Assembly (NCBI GenBank): GCA_017403125.1
Contig: JAFQOR010000023.1
Coordinates: forward strand, 1 to 64,000
Direction: 5' to 3'
Origin: Alistipes sp.
GTDB taxonomy: Bacteria; Bacteroidota; Bacteroidia; Bacteroidales; Rikenellaceae
Length of the DNA: 64,000 nt
Part shown: positions 52,659 to 59,591 of the stretch, piece by piece
Layout: each line of letters opens with the position of its first letter
How positions within the stretch are numbered: position 1 is the stretch's first letter
The notes under the pieces: model-generated
The model's database searches: none
What the model was told of the DNA's origin: nothing
The model's input: only the letters and a program-made list of their open reading frames with translations
Program-made: the position numbers and the translations under genes

Positions 52659-54908
52659 TTAGGAGTTGAGCTGTCGCTTCACACTCTCGATGCCTCGGAT
52701 ATTGCGAATATCATCCAGCACAGCATTAAGACTATCTATATCCTTCACATAGATACTTATCGTACCCTCGAATATTCCGTCGTGACTCTGTACGCTAATA
52801 GCTCGCATATTTATGTTGAAGTCGGCTGTGATAAGTCGCGTCAAATCCAGAATAATTCCCTCGCGGTCGATACCATGTATCTCTACGGTTGCCAAATACG
52901 ACACCGCCTTGTGCTGCGACCACTTTATCTCCTCCTTGACGATGTTCTGACCAAACTGCGCAGCAAGACGCGTGAAGGTATCGCACGTCTGTTTGTGCAC
53001 AATAATACGCCCCGTAGCAGGGTCACGATACCCCACAACGCTGTCGCCCGGAATAGGCTCGCAACACTCGGCAATGACAAACTCGGGGTCGCTACCCTCG
53101 CCATCGTCGCTCGCAGCAACATCGTCGATAGTTGCCAACTCATCATCGACATCGTAATCCGCGCTATCGTCACGCTCCTCCTTACCCGGAATAAAGAGCT
53201 TCCAGAATTTGAGAATCTTGCGTGAAGAGTTCTCTTTGAGCAGCTTGTCAAGGTTATCGAGTTTGATGATGCCCGCACCAACCTTACTATACAGCTCATC
53301 CTTATTGCGGCACTCGTATGCCAACATCAGCTTGCGCAATACACGCCCGTTGAGCATGACATTATGGGCGGCAAGACGCTCGGTGAGCTGCTGCATACCA
53401 TACTCCACGCTGTTGTCGTGCTCTCTTTTAAGGTAGTCCTGCACCGCCTGACGCGCCTTGCTCGTAACGATAACATCGAGCCACTCCGCCTTGGGGCGAC
53501 CATTCTCGGCAGTAATGACCTCCACCTGATCGCCACTTTCGAGGCGTGTTGTCATAGGCTTAATCTTGTGATTTATCTTGGCAGCAATGGCATGGTCGCC
53601 AATCTTGGTATGAATCTCGTAGGCAAAGTCTATGACCGTAGAGCCATAGGGCATATTCACCGTCTCGCCCTTGGGCGTGAATATCACAACGTCGGACTTA
53701 TAGAGCGAGAGCTTGAAGTTGTCGAGGAACTCGTGGGCACTCTCGGTGGGGCTATTCAGCGCCTCGCGCACCTTACGCAACCACTTATCCAAGCCATCCT
53801 CCTCCTGCGATATCGAGGCGTGCTTATACTTCCAGTGTGCCGCGAAGCCACGCTCCGCAATATCATCCATACGCTCGGTACGCACCTGCACCTCGACCCA
53901 TATTCCGTCGGGCCCCATAACCGTCGAGTGCAACGCCTCGTAGCCATTGCTCTTGGGCATGCTTATCCAGTCGCGCAGGCGGTCGGGCTTGGGCGTATAG
54001 ATGTCTGTCACACACGAATATATCTGCCAACACTGCGTCTTCTCCGAGGGGAAGGGCAGGGTTTTGAATACGATGCGTATGGCAAAGAGGTCGTAAACCT
54101 CGCTAAATGGGATGCCCTTGCGACGCATCTTGCTCCATATAGAGTAGATACTCTTTACACGCGCCGTCATCTCGTATTGAAAGCCGTTGCGGTCCAGCAC
54201 CTCGACAATAGGCTTCGTGAAGCGCTCGATGAACTGCTGACGCTTGGGCTCGGTCTCGTCAATCTGACGACGTATCTGCTCATACTCATTCGGGAAGCGA
54301 TGCTTCATGCAGAGGTCTTCGAGTTCGCTCTTTATGGCATGCAGGCCAAGACGATATGCCAATGGCACAAAGAGATATATGGTCTCGCTGGCAATCTTAA
54401 TCTGCTTATCGTGTGGCATGGCACCCAACGTACGCATGTTGTGCAGACGGTCGGCAATCTTTAAGATGATAACCCTGACATCGTCCGAGAGCGTGAGCAG
54501 CACCTTTCGGAAATACTCCGCCTGCTCGGATGTATCGGCATTAAATACTCCCGACATCTTTGTCAGTCCATCCACCATCGAGGCTATCTTCGGCGAGAAG
54601 ATGCGCGAAATATCATCTATCGTGTAGTCCGTATCCTCCACCACATCGTGCAACAACGCCGCAACAACCGACTTCTTGCCCAGACCTATCTCTCGAACAG
54701 CTATGAGCGCCACCTCCAAGGGGTGTATAACATAGGGCTCGCCGGAGCGACGGCGCACACCCTTATGCGCCTCGCGTGCGGTGAAGTAGGCACGCTTAAT
54801 GAAGTCCCAATCGCCTTCGCGACGGCAAGTATTAGCCTTGCGGCAAGCCTCTTGCAGCTCCTGCCACTTCTGCTCAATCAATATTTCGTCTTGCTTGGTG
54901 TACTCCAT
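52659..54908 (-). CDS. Bifunctional (p)ppGpp synthetase/hydrolase
   Basis: Rel/SpoT stringent-response enzyme, 749 residues. The hydrolase HD domain is intact (His62 in VIHPLE, LLHDVVEDT with His87/Asp88), the synthetase domain has TARVKSIYSIWSKMRRKG and ESMPKSNGYEALHSTVMGP-like text, then TGS (IIFTPKGETVNMPYGSTVID-like) and C-terminal ACT domain. With both active regions present it can make and degrade the alarmone. It is the only Rel gene in the window. Start ATG 54908. No TAnnTTTG box was found just upstream. Confidence 0.95.
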   Translation of the reverse strand: MEYTKQDEILIEQKWQELQEACRKANTCRREGDWDFIKRAYFTAREAHKGVRRRSGEPYVIHPLEVALIAVREIGLGKKSVVAALLHDVVEDTDYTIDDISRIFSPKIASMVDGLTKMSGVFNADTSEQAEYFRKVLLTLSDDVRVIILKIADRLHNMRTLGAMPHDKQIKIASETIYLFVPLAYRLGLHAIKSELEDLCMKHRFPNEYEQIRRQIDETEPKRQQFIERFTKPIVEVLDRNGFQYEMTARVKSIYSIWSKMRRKGIPFSEVYDLFAIRIVFKTLPFPSEKTQCWQIYSCVTDIYTPKPDRLRDWISMPKSNGYEALHSTVMGPDGIWVEVQVRTERMDDIAERGFAAHWKYKHASISQEEDGLDKWLRKVREALNSPTESAHEFLDNFKLSLYKSDVVIFTPKGETVNMPYGSTVIDFAYEIHTKIGDHAIAAKINHKIKPMTTRLESGDQVEVITAENGRPKAEWLDVIVTSKARQAVQDYLKREHDNSVEYGMQQLTERLAAHNVMLNGRVLRKLMLAYECRNKDELYSKVGAGIIKLDNLDKLLKENSSRKILKFWKLFIPGKEERDDSADYDVDDELATIDDVAASDDGEGSDPEFVIAECCEPIPGDSVVGYRDPATGRIIVHKQTCDTFTRLAAQFGQNIVKEEIKWSQHKAVSYLATVEIHGIDREGIILDLTRLITADFNINMRAISVQSHDGIFEGTISIYVKDIDSLNAVLDDIRNIRGIESVKRQLNS

Positions 54909-54938
54909 AATCCAACCTAATATATGCTATACGACCAA

Positions 54939-54979
54939 AGCCCAACACACGACCACCTTTCAGTAAGCCGTGTGGGGCT
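54939..54979. terminator. Hairpin between recA and rel genes
   Basis: Arms AGCCCaaCACACG and CGTGTGgGGCT with a 17-nt loop. The T-run is short, so termination of recA is possible but not certain. Confidence 0.45.
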
Positions 54980-55027
54980 GATTTATCATATTACGTAGCT
55001 AACTACCCTACCTGCATAGCCTCGCAG

Positions 55028-55129
55028 CTACTTGTTGCGCGCCTCCTGCATAGCGTCGCAGCTACTTGTTGCACGCCTCCTGCATAGCGTCGCCGCTACT
55101 TGTTGCGCGCCTCCTGCATAGCGTCGCGC
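55028..55129. repeat. Three tandem 34-bp copies covering the recA 3' end
   Basis: CTACTTGTTGC(G/A)CGCCTCC...GCGTCGC starts at 55028, 55062 and 55096. The third copy is the recA C-terminal codons; the other two lie downstream of the stop. Confidence 0.9.
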
Positions 55130-56112
55130 ACACGCAACTCTATCTCCTCCATCAGTGCGGGGTCGCTCTTCAACGCCTCCTTAACGGCATCACGTCCCTG
55201 ACCTATCTTTCTGTCGCCATACGAGAACCACGAGCCCGACTTACGAATAATCTCATAATCGACGCCGAGGTCGATAATCTCGCCCAACTTCGAGATACCC
55301 TCGCCAAACATAATGTCAAACTCCGCCTTCTTGAACGGGGGCGCCACCTTGTTCTTCACAACCTTGACCTTGGTGCGCGTGCCGAGCTGCTCCTCGCCAT
55401 CCTTGATTACCGATGTGCGACGTATGTCGATACGCACGCTTGCGTAGAACTTCAAGGCATTACCACCCGTCGTAGTCTCGGGGTTACCATAAATCACGCC
55501 AATCTTATCGCGCAGCTGGTTGATGAAGATACATACGGTCTTGGTCTTCGATATCGACGCCGTGAGCTTACGCAGCGCCTGCGACATGAGGCGAGCCTGC
55601 AAACCCATCTTCGAGTCGCCCATGTCGCCCTCGATTTCGGCCTTGGGCGTGAGCGCTGCCACCGAGTCGATGACGATGATGTCGATGGCGCTCGAACGAA
55701 TCAACGAGTCGGCAATTTCGAGTGCCTGCTCGCCATTATCGGGCTGCGACACCAAGAGGTTGTCCACATCGACACCCAGCTTCTGGGCATAGTAGCTGTC
55801 GAAGGCGTGCTCGGCATCGATGAAAGCTGCTATACCACCCGCCTTCTGCGCCTCGGCAATAGCATGTATTGCCAACGTAGTCTTACCCGACGACTCGGGG
55901 CCATAAATCTCAATTACACGGCCCTTGGGGTAGCCACCCACGCCCAACGCCATATCGAGCGTTATCGAGCCTGTCGAAATCACCGGCACGTCGGTAACCG
56001 AGTCGCTCGACATACGCATAATCGAGCCCTTGCCAAAATCCTTTTCAATCTTATCCATCACTGCCGACAGCACCTTCAACTTATCGGCATTTACCTGTAC
56101 TTTCTCTGCCAT
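55096..56112 (-). CDS. recA: Recombinase RecA
   Basis: Homologous recombination and SOS co-protease. Walker [14 protein letters not shown] (about 70-82), [17 protein letters not shown], Walker [13 protein letters not shown], the L1/L2 loop segments ([30 protein letters not shown]) and the C-terminal domain are present. At 338 residues it is slightly short at the acidic tail compared with E. coli, ending [14 protein letters not shown]. It is 20 bp downstream of bcp. The stop lies inside a 34-bp tandem repeat. Confidence 0.97.
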   Translation of the reverse strand: MAEKVQVNADKLKVLSAVMDKIEKDFGKGSIMRMSSDSVTDVPVISTGSITLDMALGVGGYPKGRVIEIYGPESSGKTTLAIHAIAEAQKAGGIAAFIDAEHAFDSYYAQKLGVDVDNLLVSQPDNGEQALEIADSLIRSSAIDIIVIDSVAALTPKAEIEGDMGDSKMGLQARLMSQALRKLTASISKTKTVCIFINQLRDKIGVIYGNPETTTGGNALKFYASVRIDIRRTSVIKDGEEQLGTRTKVKVVKNKVAPPFKKAEFDIMFGEGISKLGEIIDLGVDYEIIRKSGSWFSYGDRKIGQGRDAVKEALKSDPALMEEIELRVRDAMQEARNK

Positions 56113-56132
56113 AGCGTTATATTTTTTTTCGA

Positions 56133-56600
56133 TTATTTCTCATCCAGCAATCTCACAATTTGTGTATAGGCATCCTTCGTATCCACCTTTGTGATGATGT
56201 GTGTTACACGCGCCTCGCTATCGAGTAGAAACGTGGTGCGCACGATGCCCATATACTCTCTGCCATACATCTTCTTCATGCGCCATACGCCCATAGCCTC
56301 CGCCAACTGATGCTCGGTATCGGCAAGGAGCGTAAAGTTCAGGTCGTGCTTCTTGCAGAAGTTCTGGTGCGACTTCACGCTGTCGGGACTGACACCCACA
56401 ATCTTATAGCCACGTGACAACAGTTCCGCCTTGCCATCGCGCAAGCTCTGCGCCTCCAACGTACACCCCGAAGTATTGTCCTTGGGATAGAAGTAGAGCA
56501 CCGTGGGCGAGCCCTTCAACATCTCGTGGTTAAACATCTCTCCGGCGTCGGTCATCACCTCAAATGCAGGGACCAAATCCCCTATCTTTATATTGCTCAT
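56133..56600 (-). CDS. bcp: Thioredoxin-dependent peroxiredoxin (BCP/PrxQ)
   Basis: A 155-residue thiol peroxidase. The peroxidatic Cys46 is in [18 protein letters not shown] (usual TPGCT, here TSGCT). The resolving Cys five residues on is absent (Gln51), so it may be an atypical 1-Cys enzyme or use Cys in FCKKHDL. The C-terminal [15 protein letters not shown] is typical. It has its own promoter at 56645 and precedes recA. Confidence 0.92.
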   Translation of the reverse strand: MSNIKIGDLVPAFEVMTDAGEMFNHEMLKGSPTVLYFYPKDNTSGCTLEAQSLRDGKAELLSRGYKIVGVSPDSVKSHQNFCKKHDLNFTLLADTEHQLAEAMGVWRMKKMYGREYMGIVRTTFLLDSEARVTHIITKVDTKDAYTQIVRLLDEK

Positions 56601-56644
56601 TTCAAATCGTTTTTAGTCGTTAATATCTTCCATAAAAATACTCT

Positions 56645-56652
56645 CAAAGTTA
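56645..56652 (-). promoter_or_regulatory. -7 box for bcp-recA
   Basis: TAACTTTG on the minus strand, 45 bp before ATG 56600; no clear -33. Confidence 0.5.
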
Positions 56653-56717
56653 CGCATTTTTTTTCATACGTCCATGAACTATACCTATATTTTTATTTAT
56701 GGCGACATCAGCCCACT

Positions 56718-56957
56718 CTATACTCGCCTGACCGCCCTTACCTGCTCTCTGAAATCTCTCTCCGTGATATTCAGCCGTGAGCGACATGCCGGACAACGTA
56801 TAGCGCACTCGGTATCTACCCGCTGCATCAGCGCCTCCGAGTCGTTGGCATCATTCGCAGAGAGCGCAGCGTAGGTAGCATACTCCGTATGACGACCACA
56901 GTGACGACAATCAATTATATAGCTGATGTTTACAATAGTATTTGACGCTGTTTTCAT
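56718..56957 (-). CDS. Small two-CxxC protein (zinc-ribbon-like)
   Basis: A 79-residue protein, MKTASNTIVNISYIIDCRHC..., with CRHC near residue 17 and CPAC near 60, separated by an acidic helix. The pairs could bind zinc. A clear ribosome site (CAGGAG, 8 bp before ATG 56957) and a -7 box at 56982 support real expression; a TTG at 56984 is part of the promoter. I do not recognise a named family. It lies alone between bcp and the large lipoproteins. Confidence 0.68.
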   Translation of the reverse strand: MKTASNTIVNISYIIDCRHCGRHTEYATYAALSANDANDSEALMQRVDTECAIRCPACRSRLNITERDFREQVRAVRRV

Positions 56958-56981
56958 AGTCTTACTCCTGTTTTGTTGATG

Positions 56982-56989
56982 CAAAGATA
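56982..56989 (-). promoter_or_regulatory. -7 box for the small CxxC protein
   Basis: TATCTTTG on the minus strand. The -33 element is weak. Confidence 0.5.
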
Positions 56990-57041
56990 GAGCCCCATTT
57001 TGACAATTTGCGTCAAAAAAATAAACCGCTATGAAAAGCGC

Positions 57042-57081
57042 AAAAAAAAAATGACCGAGGCTGAATTATCAACCTCGGTCA
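57042..57081 (-). terminator. Terminator after the 627-residue lipoprotein
   Basis: Minus-strand perfect stem TGACCGAGG / CCTCGGTCA with a 12-nt loop and ten T. Confidence 0.92.
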
Positions 57082-57104
57082 CAAGCGAATGTCTAACTAA
57101 TATA

Positions 57105-58988
57105 CTACAATGCGCCAGTATAAGTCCAACGCACCTTCTTGTTCTGATTCTCCTTGAATCCGCTGAGCCATACCTGACCCTCCAAAGTCACGGTATAAAC
57201 ATCACCCGACTTCTCAACATAAACCATACCGGGGCAAGGATATGCAGGATACTGCATTGTCTGCAACTCGTTATCCTCGTTGTAGTAGGTAAACACCATG
57301 GGCGAGTCATTACCGCTTACCTGGAACGCCTCGGGGTTGTAAGAGATGTCCCAATCCTCGAAGCCATTAACGAGTGTATATGCACCCTCCAAAGGCATGC
57401 CATCAACAACCTTATTTGCATTGAAGCAAACAGATGCAGTCACACCATCCTCGTTCGTCATCTTCCAAATTTCACCACGACCATCAGATGTCTTGCCTGA
57501 ATATTTTGCAGAAGTCAAAACAAACTCCAAGTCAGCCTCGAAAGCGACACCCGGATTCACGAAGTCGTGATTCTGGTTGGGGTCGGTAGCGATAATACCC
57601 TCGAATACGGCATCAATCTTTGTTCTAAGACCGTTTACGGCGTGCAACGTAAGACGATAGCCCGACTCCAAGTGCTCAACATCCATATAAGAACCCTCGG
57701 CAAACATCAACGTAGCCTCGTAGTCCTCAATCATGAAGGTCATGTTGCTATAAGATGTGAGAACATACTCGCCATCAAGCGAATATCTTGCTTCGGGGAT
57801 AATACCATCACCCACCTCCGAAGGAGTTTGAAGGCTCATATCGATAGAGTAGCCAGCAGCAGTCTCAATCGACAAATTAAACCACTCGCTGGGCTGATAG
57901 TGCGAACCAACTACACTCGTAATAGTGGTATTGATAGTAGTGTCGTTGTAGGGGATGGGAGGATTGCCGATATAAGCGCTCGAATTTGACGGCTCCATAA
58001 CACCCTCGAACAAGTAGTTAACCTCGGCACCACCATTTGCAATACCCTGTACCAAGATTCTGTAACCCTCGCTAAGGTGAGAAACAACCATGTGACCGCT
58101 TACCATATCGTCGCTCTTACACCAGAAATCATACTTGCTCTCGCCAAATGAGGCATCAGCATCGAAGATATACTCGCCCTCGGGCATAATACCCAAAAGC
58201 TCGCCGGTACTTCCAACCTCAACATTCATAATGAAGTTCTTGTCGAGCTTCATCATGCGCAACTCAAACGAATTGGTATTGTTGTGTACACCCTTGATAA
58301 TGCAGTTTGCAGCCTCGGGAGCAGCAGGATAAGCATATTCCTCGGTAGTAATCTCTACAATCTCCGAACCAACACGCACTACGCCGGTACGAGCAGCTGC
58401 CTTAACCTTGTAGGTAGTACCGGGTGTAAGGTCCTTGATAGTTACCTCAACAGTTGTGTTGATGTCGATGTCGGTACCATTAACCAAAATAAGGTCAGTC
58501 TCGGGAACCTCGTCGGTTGTAACTACGTATGTCACCTTCTCGGCATTTGTAGATGTTACGCTGAACGTGATTGAGCTGTTGGTCACTGCACCTGCTGTAA
58601 CACTAACCGTAGGATCTTGGGGTTTAGCCGTTGTCATAGTAATGGTCTTGATAGCTGTAAGCTCACCACTCTTTACGGCTGCTGCTACGTTGTACTCCGT
58701 ATCCTTGTCAAGGTCCTCAACAGTAATCTCTACTGTCTTATTCACCTCAACGGCGCTACCGTTAGCCAAGACATCCTCGGCTGTGGGTACCTCCGAATCA
58801 TAGAGCATGTATGCACAAGACTCTGCATCGGTTGATGTTACGGTGAAGGTGATTGACTCGGTGGTTACGTCACCAGCCTCAATCTCTACCGTGGGGTTTG
58901 GCGTGATAACCTCAACGGGCTCATCCTCCTTGCAACCTACGAAGGCTACTGCAAGAAGCGCCACTGCAAACAAATAAAATCTCTTCAT
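57105..58988 (-). CDS. Surface lipoprotein with fibronectin domains and beta modules (short paralogue)
   Basis: A 627-residue lipoprotein. The signal peptide MKRFYLFAVALLAVAFVGC is followed by CKEDEPVE, a good surface-export tail. Two fibronectin type III-like domains (residues about 30-125 and 125-215) precede three copies of a recurring beta-rich module with signatures G-I-x-P-E-G/A-x-Y and G-x-M-x-V-x-H-L-x-x-G-Y-R-x-x-(L/V). The third copy diverges (C-terminal MVYVEKSGDVYTVTL). It matches the last three modules of the 978-residue paralogue next to it. Function unknown. Confidence 0.83.
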   Translation of the reverse strand: MKRFYLFAVALLAVAFVGCKEDEPVEVITPNPTVEIEAGDVTTESITFTVTSTDAESCAYMLYDSEVPTAEDVLANGSAVEVNKTVEITVEDLDKDTEYNVAAAVKSGELTAIKTITMTTAKPQDPTVSVTAGAVTNSSITFSVTSTNAEKVTYVVTTDEVPETDLILVNGTDIDINTTVEVTIKDLTPGTTYKVKAAARTGVVRVGSEIVEITTEEYAYPAAPEAANCIIKGVHNNTNSFELRMMKLDKNFIMNVEVGSTGELLGIMPEGEYIFDADASFGESKYDFWCKSDDMVSGHMVVSHLSEGYRILVQGIANGGAEVNYLFEGVMEPSNSSAYIGNPPIPYNDTTINTTITSVVGSHYQPSEWFNLSIETAAGYSIDMSLQTPSEVGDGIIPEARYSLDGEYVLTSYSNMTFMIEDYEATLMFAEGSYMDVEHLESGYRLTLHAVNGLRTKIDAVFEGIIATDPNQNHDFVNPGVAFEADLEFVLTSAKYSGKTSDGRGEIWKMTNEDGVTASVCFNANKVVDGMPLEGAYTLVNGFEDWDISYNPEAFQVSGNDSPMVFTYYNEDNELQTMQYPAYPCPGMVYVEKSGDVYTVTLEGQVWLSGFKENQNKKVRWTYTGAL

Positions 58989-59023
58989 AAAAAAATTAAA
59001 GTATTAAAGGAAAATTTAGGTCT

Positions 59024-59055
59024 CAAAGGTAGCATCTTTTTTCTTATGAACCAAA
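59024..59055 (-). promoter_or_regulatory. Promoter of the 627-residue lipoprotein
   Basis: TTTG, 20 bp, TACCTTTG on the minus strand, about 36 bp before ATG 58988. Confidence 0.72.
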
Positions 59056-59194
59056 CTTTTGGCAGAAAAGATTGATAAAAATGGGGTATATATAGAAAAC
59101 TTCGGGGCGATTTATGACGCGCCGCAGGCGCTTGACAGGCGGGCTGCACCCTTGGCAGCGGGGCGATGTGCCTTGATGGCGTGAGCAATTCAAA

Positions 59195-59515
59195 CAAAAG
59201 AGCAGCGCAAAGAGTAGCGCAAAGGTAGAGAAAGGGAAGCGCAAGAGTAGCAAAAGGGTAGAGAAAGGGTAGCAAAAGAGTAGTGAAAAGGAGAAGAAAC
59301 CGCCGAGCAGAGCGCCACACGAGCGAAACACCACCCAAGCGGAGCACCACCCAAGCGGAGCGCCACCCGAGCGAAACACCACCAAGCGAAGCATCATCAT
59401 GCGGCTCTGCCACGCCACACCTCAACTACCCTTCCGCCACACCTCCACTACCCTTTCGCCACCCCTTCCGCCACCCTTTCTCTACCCTTTCACTACCCTT
59501 TCACTACCCTTGCGC
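59195..59515. repeat. Large inverted array of 11-12 bp words
   Basis: The left half (59195-59290) is GTAGAGAAAGG/GTAGCAAAAGG type; the right half (59425-59515) is CTACCCTTTC/GCCACCCTTTC type, so the halves are complementary. The centre repeats CACCCAAGCGGA and CGAGCGAAACACC. Confidence 0.75.
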
Positions 59516-59517
59516 CA

Positions 59518-59559
59518 CAAAAAAAAGAATCCGAGCCCCCTCATTCGAGAGAGCTCGGA
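59518..59559 (-). terminator. Terminator after the 978-residue lipoprotein
   Basis: Minus-strand stem TCCGAGC / GCTCGGA with a 16-nt loop, then eight T; 33 bp past the stop. Confidence 0.88.
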
Positions 59560-59591
59560 AAGTGTCCGGACCGAAGTCCTAAACCATTAGA

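Larger units (their letters stand above)
58989..59591. other. Non-coding repeat-rich gap between the two paralogues
   Basis: About 600 bases. From 59195 there is a block of GGGTAGAGAAA-like words, then CACCCAAGCGGAGC-like words around 59300-59390, then the inverse CTACCCTTTC block to 59515. No supported gene. The promoter of the 627-residue gene and the terminator of the 978-residue gene lie at the ends. Confidence 0.6.

Noticed and set aside
55028..55129. CRISPR-like array of 34-bp repeats
   Set aside because: The units abut directly with no spacers and one is inside the recA coding sequence.
55066..56169. 367-codon plus-strand frame over recA
   Set aside because: Complete antisense shadow of recA.
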